From CAYJBH01 sp964369445 (GTDB taxonomy: Bacteria; Bacillota; Clostridia; Oscillospirales; Ruminococcaceae), in the NCBI GenBank assembly GCA_964369445.1, contig CAYJFU010000053.1, positions 1 through 13,855 on the forward strand: 13,855 bases of DNA, read 5' to 3'. The notes below the pieces were generated by a model. The model was not told the origin of the DNA and searched no databases. It saw only the letters and a list, made by a program, of their open reading frames with translations. Shown in pieces: positions 6,976 through 13,067 of the stretch. The first letter of the stretch is position 1. Each line of letters opens with the position of its first letter. The translations under genes and the position numbers were made by a program.

Positions 6976-7380
6976 ATGGCTGTAAAAGGCGCTAAAAAGG
7001 CAGGTGCCGGAAGAAAGCGTCGCGAGCGCAAAAATATTGAGCGCGGCGTCGCACATATTCAGTGCACATTTAACAATACAATAGTGACAATTACCGATGT
7101 TCAGGGTAACGCTATATCCTGGAGCTCGACAGGTGGTCTGGGCTTTAAGGGTTCTCGTAAGAGCACTCCCTACGCCGCTCAGATGGCAGCGGAAACTGCC
7201 GCAAAGGCCGCCATGGAGCACGGCATGCGCACAGTTGAAGTTTACATCAAAGGACCGGGTTCCGGACGTGATGCGGCTATCCGCGCACTGTTCTCGGCAG
7301 GTCTTGAAGTAAATGCGTTTAAAGACGTTACGCCGGTACCGCACAACGGTTGCCGCCCGCCCAAGCGTAGACGCATATAA
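6976..7380 (+). CDS. rpsK: 30S ribosomal protein S11
   Basis: S11 is a platform protein near the mRNA exit channel, next to the Shine-Dalgarno helix. The product has 134 residues with a short basic N-terminal tail. Family blocks are VAHIQCTFNNTIVTITD, then ISWSSTGGLGFKGSRKSTPYAAQ, then VYIKGPGSGRDAAIRAL, and the C-terminal DVTPVPHNGCRPPKRRRI. The end is exact, as in other bacteria. The ATG at 6976 follows GGGGAGG (6961-6967) after the rpsM stop. A 52-base gap with an AAGGAGGAG site separates it from rpsD. Confidence 0.98.
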   Translation: MAVKGAKKAGAGRKRRERKNIERGVAHIQCTFNNTIVTITDVQGNAISWSSTGGLGFKGSRKSTPYAAQMAAETAAKAAMEHGMRTVEVYIKGPGSGRDAAIRALFSAGLEVNAFKDVTPVPHNGCRPPKRRRI

Positions 7381-7432
7381 CTTAATTGTTAACGAGTATA
7401 TCTGTTATATGTTTAGAAGGAGGAGCCAATAA

Positions 7433-8029
7433 ATGGCTACAAATAGACAACCCATTTTAAAAAGATGTAAAACCCTGCAAATTGAACCGGGTTGCATGGG
7501 TATATTTAAAAAGTCCAACCGTAATCAACAGCAAAACAACCGCAAAAAGCAGAGCGAGTATGCCTTACAGCTCAACGAGAAGCAGAAAGTAAGGTTTATA
7601 TACGGCGTTTTGGAAAAGCAGTTTGCTAAGTATTACGAAAGGGCAAACCACGCTGACGGCGTTACCGGTGAGCTGATGCTTTCTTATCTTGAAAGACGTC
7701 TTGACAACGTTGCATTCCGTCTGGGATATGCCTCGACAAGACGCCAGGCAAGGCAGATAGTTAACCACGGTCACCTGCTTGTCAACGGCAAAAAAGCGGA
7801 CATCCCGTCCATGCTGGTAAAGCCGGGTGATGAGATTACCATTTGTGAAAAGAGCCTTAAATCCGAGGGTATAAAAGCAATACTTGACAAAAATTCTTCG
7901 CTTGTTGCTCCTAAGTGGATAAGCAAGGACACTCAAAACAACAGTGCAACAATAACCGCAATGCCGCAAAGAGACGACATTGACTTTGAGGTTAACGAGA
8001 CGCTGATTGTTGAGTACTACTCGAAGTAA
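7433..8029 (+). CDS. rpsD: 30S ribosomal protein S4 (zinc-free form)
   Basis: S4 is a primary 16S rRNA-binding protein that nucleates assembly of the 5' domain. The product has 198 residues. The N terminus MATNRQPILKRCKTLQIEPG and the linker KKSNRNQQQNNRKKQSEYALQL are followed by NEKQKVRFIYGVLEKQF. The S4 RNA-binding domain contains RRLDNVAFRLGYASTRRQARQIVNHGHLLVNGK (about residues 86-118), and the end is VNETLIVEYYSK. Only two cysteines lie in the N-terminal region, so the four-Cys zinc knuckle of some S4 proteins is absent. The ATG at 7433 has a strong AAGGAGGAG site. The 52-base leader before it is AT-rich, but I could not identify a convincing promoter or S4-binding structure in it. Confidence 0.97.
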   Translation: MATNRQPILKRCKTLQIEPGCMGIFKKSNRNQQQNNRKKQSEYALQLNEKQKVRFIYGVLEKQFAKYYERANHADGVTGELMLSYLERRLDNVAFRLGYASTRRQARQIVNHGHLLVNGKKADIPSMLVKPGDEITICEKSLKSEGIKAILDKNSSLVAPKWISKDTQNNSATITAMPQRDDIDFEVNETLIVEYYSK

Positions 8030-8074
8030 AAGTTTCAAAGCTTTTGTAAACATATTTAGTGGAGGGTTTTCAAG

Positions 8075-9112
8075 GTGGAAATGGAAAGACCCAAGAATAA
8101 AGAAGAACTCGAAAATCGCAGGGGCGAGATAAGCATCGACCAACCGAAGATAGAAACCGTCAGCCTTTCGGAGGACGGCAAGGTAGGTCACTTTATCGTG
8201 GAGCCTTTAGAGCGCGGCTTTGGTCAGACGCTCGGAAACAGTATGCGCAGGATATTATTGTCCTCGCTACCGGGTACAGCCGTTACCGCCGTGCGCATTG
8301 ACGGTGTTTTGCATGAGTTCTCAACCGTCGAGGGTGTTAAAGAAGACGTAACCGAGATTGTTTTAAATCTCAAAGGCATCGCCGCAAAGCTGGCCGACAG
8401 CTGCGAGTGCCCCAAAACCGTGCATGTAAAGGCTGTAGGCCCCATGACCTTAACAGCCGGACATATCGGTAAGAAATTGGATGACAAAGAGGGCATAGAG
8501 GATTCGGACATCGAGATACTAAATCCGGATTTTCACATCGCGACTATTTCCGACGGTGGCAAGCTCGAGATGCAGCTTACGTTTGACAGAGGGCGCGGAT
8601 ATGTGCCGGCTGACAAAAATAAAAGAGCCGCAGAGCAGGCCGGCCTGACCGCTATACCGGTTGACAGTATATTTACACCGGTACTGCGCGTCAACTACAG
8701 CGTGGAAAATACCCGTGTAGGTCAGATAACCGACTTTGACAAGCTGTCGCTTGAAGTAGAGACGGACGGCACCATTGATGCGGTTAACGCTGTGGGTCTT
8801 GCCGCAAAGGTTATGACAGAGCACCTCAACCTGTTTGTATCGCTGTCGCCGGAGGCGATGGAGGTCAGCATAATGGTTGAAAAAGAGGACGGCGGTAAGG
8901 AAAAAATCCTTGAAATGACCATTGAGGAGCTTGACCTGTCGGTACGTAGCTTTAACTGCTTAAAGCGTGCGGGCATCAACACCGTTGAGGATTTGATCAA
9001 CAAGTCGGAAGAAGAGATGATGAAGGTGCGCAACCTCGGCCGCAAGAGCCTTGAAGAGGTTATTGCAAAGCTTGAGTCACTGGGCTTCACACTCACAAAG
9101 GATGACGAATAG
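8075..9112 (+). CDS. rpoA: DNA-directed RNA polymerase subunit alpha, with N-terminal extension
   Basis: The alpha dimer scaffolds RNA polymerase assembly, and its C-terminal domain binds UP elements and activators. The product has 345 residues from GTG at 8075; GGAGG at 8061-8065 is 9 bases upstream. An ATG at 8081 would remove two residues. The assembly domain shows FIVEPLERGFGQTLGNSMRRILLSSLPG at about residues 40-67. The C-terminal domain includes RSFNCLKRAGI (R291 and N294-C-L-K match the DNA-contacting residues of E. coli alpha) and VRNLGRKSLEEV. About 22 charged residues (MEMERPKNKEELENRRGEI) precede the point where most alpha subunits begin (KIETVSLSEDG). No later start codon exists before that point. 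rplQ follows after 16 bases. Confidence 0.97.
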   Translation: MEMERPKNKEELENRRGEISIDQPKIETVSLSEDGKVGHFIVEPLERGFGQTLGNSMRRILLSSLPGTAVTAVRIDGVLHEFSTVEGVKEDVTEIVLNLKGIAAKLADSCECPKTVHVKAVGPMTLTAGHIGKKLDDKEGIEDSDIEILNPDFHIATISDGGKLEMQLTFDRGRGYVPADKNKRAAEQAGLTAIPVDSIFTPVLRVNYSVENTRVGQITDFDKLSLEVETDGTIDAVNAVGLAAKVMTEHLNLFVSLSPEAMEVSIMVEKEDGGKEKILEMTIEELDLSVRSFNCLKRAGINTVEDLINKSEEEMMKVRNLGRKSLEEVIAKLESLGFTLTKDDE

Positions 9113-9128
9113 ATAAGGAGATATCACC

Positions 9129-9470
9129 ATGCCGGGAACAAGAAAGCTTGGCAGAACGAGCGAACAAAAACGCGCTATGATGCGCGCAATGGTAACTTTT
9201 CTTTTGGAAAAGGGACGCATTGAGACGACGGTAACCCGTGCGAAAGAAGTTCGTCGTGAAGCCGAAAAGATGATAACACTGGGCAAGGCAGGCGACCTGC
9301 ATGCCAGAAGACAGGCTATGAGCTACATCACCAACGAAGATGTTGTTAAAAAGCTGTTTGACACAATTGCCGTAGGATACAGCGACCGCAACGGCGGTTA
9401 CACACGCATCATCCGCAAAGGTCCTCGCAGAGGCGATTGCGCGGAGATGGCAATTATCGAGCTTGTTTAA
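9129..9470 (+). CDS. rplQ: 50S ribosomal protein L17
   Basis: L17 is an early-assembling large-subunit protein near the tunnel exit. The product has 113 residues, the usual length for Firmicutes. It starts MPGTRKLGRTSEQKRAMMRAMVTFLL and shows ETTVTRAKEVRREAEKMITLGKAGD in the middle, then GGYTRIIRKGPRRGDCAEMAIIELV at the end, which is the intact family C terminus. The ATG at 9129 follows AAGGAG at 9115-9120. It is the last gene of the operon here. The stop at 9468-9470 is followed by a 582-base non-coding junction, with a strong terminator about 180 bases downstream. Confidence 0.98.
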   Translation: MPGTRKLGRTSEQKRAMMRAMVTFLLEKGRIETTVTRAKEVRREAEKMITLGKAGDLHARRQAMSYITNEDVVKKLFDTIAVGYSDRNGGYTRIIRKGPRRGDCAEMAIIELV

Positions 9471-9474
9471 TTAA

Positions 9475-9632
9475 ATACTAATCCCGAATAAAAACATAGC
9501 CAAACACCCGGTTTTTTTTGCCCTGTGCTGCGTTGTTGTCAATCGTCATATGAAAGTATGACTCAGTCCTCCGCCTTGCACAGAACAAAAACAACTTTCG
9601 GTTTAATCTACATTTTTACTCGGGACTAGTAT
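9475..9632. repeat. 158-bp element with 20-base imperfect terminal inverted repeats (MITE-like or structured RNA)
   Basis: The left arm (9475-9494, ATACTAATCCCGAATAAAAA) and the right arm (9613-9632) are reverse complements at 18 of 20 positions. Inside is a second nested pair, 9511-9528 with 9578-9595, complementary at 15 of 18 positions. Innermost is a hairpin GTCATA/TATGAC (9545-9550 with 9557-9562). Both outer-arm mismatches, and two of the three in the nested pair, become G-U wobbles if the - strand is the RNA. It starts 4 bases after the rplQ stop and ends 17 bases before the terminator. No coding potential is seen. A miniature transposable element and a non-coding RNA are both possible. 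Confidence 0.6.
9531..9578. repeat. Structured motif, copy A
   Basis: The left box (9531-9545, CGTTGTTGTCAATCG) and the right box (9561-9578, ACTCAGTCCTCCGCCTTG) flank 15 bases that form the loop side of the GTCATA/TATGAC hairpin. Copy B at 9807-9855 has the same boxes with 13 of 15 and 16 of 18 identities and nearly the same spacing. In copy A the enclosing stem is CTGTGC (9523-9528) with GCACAG (9578-9583). Orientation of transcription, if any, is not known. Confidence 0.65.
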
Positions 9633-9649
9633 AAGCAAAAATTTTAGCG

Positions 9650-9685
9650 AAAAAAGGGAAACGCAAGGTTTGCGTTTCCCTTTTT
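9650..9685. terminator. Strong bidirectional intrinsic terminator
   Basis: GGGAAACGCAA (9656-9666) pairs perfectly with TTGCGTTTCCC (9670-9680) around a 3-base loop. The stem is flanked by A6 on the left and T5 on the right, so on either strand a G/C-containing hairpin is followed by a U tract. It can end both the rplQ transcript and the oppositely directed DUF2344 transcript. Confidence 0.92.
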
Positions 9686-9697
9686 AGTTGTATGAAA

Positions 9698-9718
9698 ACC
9701 ACCGGCTGTGCCGGTGGT
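9698..9718. repeat. REP-like or IS200/IS605-end-like palindrome
   Basis: ACCACCGGC (9698-9706), TGT, GCCGGTGGT (9710-9718) form a perfect 9-bp GC-rich stem with a 3-base loop. The only flanking T tract is on the - strand (TTTTC), so it is a weak terminator candidate in that direction. Short, tight GC-rich hairpins like this are typical of REP sequences and of IS200/IS605 ends. No transposase is present, so the assignment is tentative. Confidence 0.45.
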
Positions 9719-9772
9719 GGGGAAAAAGCTTTAGCATTGAGAATGAAAAAAGCTCCTTTTGGTGGTCAATGA

Positions 9773-9796
9773 GTTTGCGGTCTGGCAACTGCAAAC
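9773..9796 (+). repeat. Short hairpin
   Basis: GTTTGCGGT (9773-9781) pairs with ACTGCAAAC (9788-9796) around a 6-base loop, with one G-T pair on the + strand. It lies between the REP-like palindrome and structured-motif copy B. It has no U tract, so it is not a terminator. Confidence 0.4.
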
Positions 9797-9800
9797 AACC

Positions 9801-9867
9801 AATTTTCGTTGTCATCAATCGCAATGCACAAAGCATTACTCACTCTTCCGCCTTGATTGTCAAAATT
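9801..9867. repeat. Structured motif, copy B with its own enclosing stem
   Basis: The left box CGTTGTCATCAATCG (9807-9821) and the right box ACTCACTCTTCCGCCTTG (9838-9855) match copy A at 13 of 15 and 16 of 18 bases. Between them AATGC (9823-9827) pairs with GCATT (9833-9837). The enclosing stem is AATTTT (9801-9806) with AAAATT (9862-9867), and ATCAA (9814-9818) pairs with TTGAT (9853-9857). Stems differ in sequence from copy A yet still pair, while the boxes are conserved. Confidence 0.6.
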
Positions 9868-9940
9868 TTTGCTCAGCAATCTTGTGATGTTTTTCGAGTT
9901 GACTGACAATATTTTAAATTCACACAAAAACATGATGTAC

Positions 9941-9982
9941 TTTATAACACTACCCCACCGAATGCGGGGGTAATATTATAAA
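9941..9982 (-). repeat. 42-base palindrome in the 3' region of the - strand operon
   Basis: The 16-base arms 9941-9956 and 9967-9982 enclose a 10-base loop, and 14 of 16 positions are complementary. The core is TACCCC/GGGGTA and the outer part TTTATAA/TTATAAA. Both mismatches are G-U wobbles in a - strand transcript, which makes a continuous 16-pair stem. It lies about 70 bases past the DUF2344 stop. No U tract follows, so it may be a 3' stabilising or processing hairpin rather than a terminator. Confidence 0.5.
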
Positions 9983-10052
9983 ATGAAAGAAAAATTACCT
10001 ACACTATCTAGTGCGGTAGCTCCAAGCAATTAAAATAACTTACTATAAACAT

Positions 10053-10682
10053 TTATCCCCAAATCTCACACTTTTTATCCAGCACCTCCATGCGTGTGAC
10101 GGCGATGGCGTCGGTATCGGTTATATTCAGTGTCGACAAAAAGTCCATAAGTACCGACGGGCTTACCGTCATATCTCCTGCCGGCAAAATGGCGGTCACC
10201 GTGCCGTCTTCGCAGTGCATTTGTGGCAAAAACTGCTTTAAATCGATCTCCTTTTCACTGCGCTTTGTCTTTTTTATTACTTTCGCGGTCGCCAGCGTGT
10301 TGTATTCATCACAAAGCCGTGACATAACCGCCGCATCATCATGTGTTAGTTGATACTTTGCGCCACCGATGTCGGACGGCTTGTTCTGTGCTATATACAT
10401 GTCGTGCATTGCTATGCCGCTTGGCAGACATGCGTTTACGGCATCTATCCACACCTTTTGCGGCGGCTGTTCGCTTTTAAAGTCCACCGCCTCGCAAAGA
10501 CTGCTGTGCGACAGCGTCAGCGGCAGTGCAAAGGTCATGTAGATGTGCGGATTAAACCCTTTGGAATACCACACAGGTATCCTGCTCTGCTTTAGCGCCC
10601 TACCCATGACGCGTTGCAGGTCGAGGTGCGATATGTAAGCGCACTCCCCGGTTTTGCTAAACCTTGCCCTTATTACAAACAC
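10053..10682 (-). CDS. TIGR03936 / DUF2344 radical-SAM-associated protein
   Basis: This protein of about 209 residues matches the TIGR03936 (DUF2344) family, which is found next to or fused with TIGR03960 radical-SAM proteins; its biochemical function is unknown. The N-terminal block RARFSKTGECAYISHLDLQRVMGRALKQ followed by WYSKGFNPHIYMTFALPL is the family signature. I chose the GTG at 10682: the strong GGAGG at 10695-10691 is 8 bases upstream, whereas the upstream GTG at 10691 overlaps that site. Using 10691 would add three residues. The start lies inside the 3' end of the radical-SAM gene (about 26 bases of overlap), so the two are probably translationally coupled and functionally linked. 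It is the last gene of the - strand operon. Confidence 0.85.
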   Translation of the reverse strand: MFVIRARFSKTGECAYISHLDLQRVMGRALKQSRIPVWYSKGFNPHIYMTFALPLTLSHSSLCEAVDFKSEQPPQKVWIDAVNACLPSGIAMHDMYIAQNKPSDIGGAKYQLTHDDAAVMSRLCDEYNTLATAKVIKKTKRSEKEIDLKQFLPQMHCEDGTVTAILPAGDMTVSPSVLMDFLSTLNITDTDAIAVTRMEVLDKKCEIWG

Positions 10683-12513
10683 TGTGCACACCTCCGTAAT
10701 TTTTTCTCACACCGCAGTTGTAACACTGCAAGTTGCACGGCTGAGATGTCTGTGTCGCAACCGCCTTGTCGTACTCACTTTCCAAAAACTCGCGATCGAC
10801 ACCGTAGTGCAGATGCTCCCACGGCAATACCTCCTCGCGCGCCCTTTCACGGCAGGCAAAGTAGTCCTGCGATATGCCATGACGCTCGAAAGCCGCGCAC
10901 CACTTGTCGTAGTCGAAGTACTCGCTCCACCCGTCAAACACACAGCCGTCCTCAAACGCTGAGACCAGCGCCGGTGTCAAGGTTCTGTCGCCACGTGCAA
11001 ACACCGCCTCAAGGCGCGATACCTGCGCATCATGGTAGCTCACGCTCACTTTTTTTGTCTTGACTGATGACAGCAAAAGTTTTTGTTTGCGGCGCAACTC
11101 CTGCTCAGTATCCTGTGCCACGCGCTGAAATGGTGTGTGCGGCTTTGGCACATAGCAACTCACACTCACCGATACCGTAACCCCCTTGCCTTTTTGTTTG
11201 TTGGGGTTTTGGTAAAACCAGTCCACCACACGGCCGGCAAGCTCAGCGATGCCTATTATGTCCTCATCCGTCTCGGTGGGCAGACCCATCATAAAGTAAA
11301 GCTTCACTGCGGTGTAGCCGTTGTTAAACGCAGCTGTAACGGTGCGTTTAAGCTCTTCCTCCGTCACGTTTTTGTTTATCGCGTCGCGCAGACGCTGTGT
11401 TCCGGCCTCCGGCGCAAATGTCAGCCCACTTTTGCGAACCGTTGCAAGCTTGTGCGCCAGCGACTCGCTGAAGTTATCCACCCTCAGCGACGGCAGTGAC
11501 ATGTTTATGTTTTCATCCTTTGTCCAGTCGATAAGACCGCTGAGCAGCTGCTCAATTTCAGTGTGGTCACTGCTGGAAAGTGAGGTCAACGCTATTTCGT
11601 CATAGCCGGTGTTGTCGCACAGCGTCTTTGCCGCCTTACATAGCTGTTCCGGGCTTCGCTCGCGGAACGGGCGGTAGATAAATCCGGCTTGGCAAAACCG
11701 ACATCCCCTCACACAACCGCGCAGTATTTCAATCTGTGCCCTGTCGTGTATTGTGCCGATAAGCGGCACGACAAAGTTTGTCGGCGGTGTTGTTTCGGCA
11801 AAATTTACAACCGACGCTTTTCGTACAGGAAGTGGTGCGCCGTCCAAAGCCTCCACCCCTAAAAACTCGCCGTCTGCACCGTAGCGCGGCTTGTAAAGTG
11901 ATGGTACATATACACCATCAATGTCCGCCAGACGGCGCAGAAGTTGTTGTTTGGAAACACCCTCACCTTTGCCCTGCTGTAGAACGCGACAAACCTCGAC
12001 CGTTACGTCCTCACCCTCACCGAGCACCACCGCATCCAATAGGTCAGCAAGCGGCTCGACATTGCAGGCACATGGTCCGCCGGCAATGACAATGGGGTGT
12101 TGTTCGGTGCGCTCACTCGCCCACAGCGGTATGCCCCCAAGCTTTAGCATAGCCAGTATGTTTGTATAGCTCAGCTCATATTGCAGGGTAAAACCTACTA
12201 CATCAAATTCGCACAGCGCTTGTTTTCCCTCGAGTGAAAAAAGCTTAATGTCGGCATGTTGCAGTTGCTCTACCATGTCGGGCAGTGGCATAAATACGCG
12301 CTGACACCAGATAAAATCCGTACTGTTAAGCTGTTCGTAGATCACCTTAAGTCCAAGGTGGGACATTCCTATCTCGTAGCTGTCGGGAAAGCAAAATGCA
12401 AAGTTAACAGGTGTCTTGTCAAAGTCTTTTAACACCGACAGCCGTTCGCCGCCGATGTATCTTGCCGGTTTTTGCACCTTTGGCAATATGGTTTTTAATT
12501 TGTTTATATTCAT
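10657..12513 (-). CDS. TIGR03960-family B12-binding-domain/radical SAM protein
   Basis: This 618-residue protein fits TIGR03960, a radical-SAM family with an N-terminal cobalamin-binding-like region; its substrate is unknown. The N terminus shows KPARYIGGE and FCFPDSYEIGMSHLGLKVIYE (about residues 40-60), typical of the family. The radical-SAM cluster motif is C267-x3-C271-x2-C274 (GCVRGCRFCQAG), followed by YRPFRERSPEQ. Later landmarks are SLPSLRVDNFS and TFAPEAGTQRLRDAINKN (about 365-385), then GLPTETDEDI, then YVPKPHTPFQ. A second cysteine set, C593-x3-C597-x2-C600, lies near the C terminus and may bind another cluster or metal. The ATG at 12513 overlaps the upstream protease stop by 4 bases (ATGA). 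Its stop overlaps the start of the DUF2344 gene, its usual partner. Confidence 0.9.
   Translation of the reverse strand: MNINKLKTILPKVQKPARYIGGERLSVLKDFDKTPVNFAFCFPDSYEIGMSHLGLKVIYEQLNSTDFIWCQRVFMPLPDMVEQLQHADIKLFSLEGKQALCEFDVVGFTLQYELSYTNILAMLKLGGIPLWASERTEQHPIVIAGGPCACNVEPLADLLDAVVLGEGEDVTVEVCRVLQQGKGEGVSKQQLLRRLADIDGVYVPSLYKPRYGADGEFLGVEALDGAPLPVRKASVVNFAETTPPTNFVVPLIGTIHDRAQIEILRGCVRGCRFCQAGFIYRPFRERSPEQLCKAAKTLCDNTGYDEIALTSLSSSDHTEIEQLLSGLIDWTKDENINMSLPSLRVDNFSESLAHKLATVRKSGLTFAPEAGTQRLRDAINKNVTEEELKRTVTAAFNNGYTAVKLYFMMGLPTETDEDIIGIAELAGRVVDWFYQNPNKQKGKGVTVSVSVSCYVPKPHTPFQRVAQDTEQELRRKQKLLLSSVKTKKVSVSYHDAQVSRLEAVFARGDRTLTPALVSAFEDGCVFDGWSEYFDYDKWCAAFERHGISQDYFACRERAREEVLPWEHLHYGVDREFLESEYDKAVATQTSQPCNLQCYNCGVRKNYGGVHSVCNKGKV
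10691..10695 (-). promoter_or_regulatory. Ribosome binding site of the DUF2344 gene
   Basis: GGAGG on the - strand lies within the end of the radical-SAM gene. It is 8 bases from the GTG at 10682 and overlaps the GTG at 10691, so it supports the downstream start. Confidence 0.65.
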
Positions 12514-13067
12514 CTCTTATCCGCTAATGTCTTTGTTACCGTTATAATTATAACCCCACAAAGCGAAATTTGCAAGATAAACGATGCACTGGCAAGCAAT
12601 AAAAGCATAACACACAGGCAAAACACGCATGAAGTGACAGTGAAAAACACATCTGCAAGCCACAGATAGCGAACCGGTACAAACAGTATCAGCAATCTAC
12701 CGCCATCGGTAAATGACAGCGGTAGCAGATTAAATACCGCAACCGCCAAGTTTGCTGTTATGACAAAATAGTCGGAGTAGCTCTGCGAAAAGTGTAATTT
12801 TATCGCAAAAGCGGCCACTAGCGCAAGGTTGACGGCGACACCCGCAAATAGCAGTATGATGTCACGGCGTGCGCTTTGGCATGGATATTTTATCGAGACA
12901 CCGTGCATAGCAAACTTGACCTGTGGTAAACGGTGTCGTTGCACGATGTAGACGGCAATATGACCCAATTCATGAAACAGGGCGGCATACAAACCGTAGC
13001 GCACAAGCGGGCCACCGAACAACAGTGCGGCATACATAAGGGCGAACGCAAGGACAGCGCTGCCCAT
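12510..13067 (-). CDS. M50 family intramembrane metalloprotease, SpoIVFB-like
   Basis: This 185-residue hydrophobic protein is a small site-2 protease. The zinc motif HELGH is at residues 32-36, inside a membrane segment (ALFHELGHIAVYIV). The second active-site motif NLLPLSFTDGG (about 113-123) supplies the third ligand D121. About five hydrophobic segments are visible, including LLFAGVAVNLALVAAFAI (about 72-89) and LCVMLLLLASASFIL near the end. SpoIVFB in spore-formers cleaves pro-sigma-K, and similar proteins cleave other membrane substrates. The SpoIVFB reading rests on size and context next to an M23 protein and TIGR03960. The ATG at 13067 shares one base with the upstream stop (TAATG). 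No clear ribosome binding site precedes it, so coupling is likely. Confidence 0.85.
   Translation of the reverse strand: MGSAVLAFALMYAALLFGGPLVRYGLYAALFHELGHIAVYIVQRHRLPQVKFAMHGVSIKYPCQSARRDIILLFAGVAVNLALVAAFAIKLHFSQSYSDYFVITANLAVAVFNLLPLSFTDGGRLLILFVPVRYLWLADVFFTVTSCVFCLCVMLLLLASASFILQISLCGVIIITVTKTLADKR

Larger units (their letters stand above)
9471..10052. other. Gene-free convergent junction rich in inverted repeats
   Basis: This stretch lies between the 3' ends of rplQ (+) and the DUF2344 gene (-). I see no credible coding sequence; the longest + strand open frame (9688-9906, 72 codons) crosses palindromes and resembles nothing known to me. In order it holds: a 158-bp element bounded by inverted repeats (9475-9632), a bidirectional terminator (9650-9685), a 21-base REP-like palindrome (9698-9718), a hairpin at 9773-9796, a second copy of the structured motif (9801-9867), and a 42-base palindrome (9941-9982). 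From 9983 to 10052 I see only AT-rich sequence and a weak inverted repeat near 9998-10018. Confidence 0.85.

Noticed and set aside
7381..7432. Possible promoter or S4 autoregulatory leader before rpsD
   Set aside because: The region is AT-rich, but -35 and -10 elements at acceptable spacing and a convincing pseudoknot could not be found in 52 bases.
9620..9660. Promoter on the - strand driving copy A (TATACT near 9633-9628)
   Set aside because: A TATACT box is present, but the matching -35 position holds only a T-rich stretch, so the evidence is too weak to list as a feature.
9688..9906. 72-codon + strand open frame in the junction
   Set aside because: It starts at the foot of the terminator, runs through a perfect palindrome and structured-motif copy B, has no ribosome binding site and matches no protein I know.
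9475..9982. CRISPR array
   Set aside because: There are only two copies of the motif, about 280 bases apart, with diverged stems and no regular repeat-spacer pattern.
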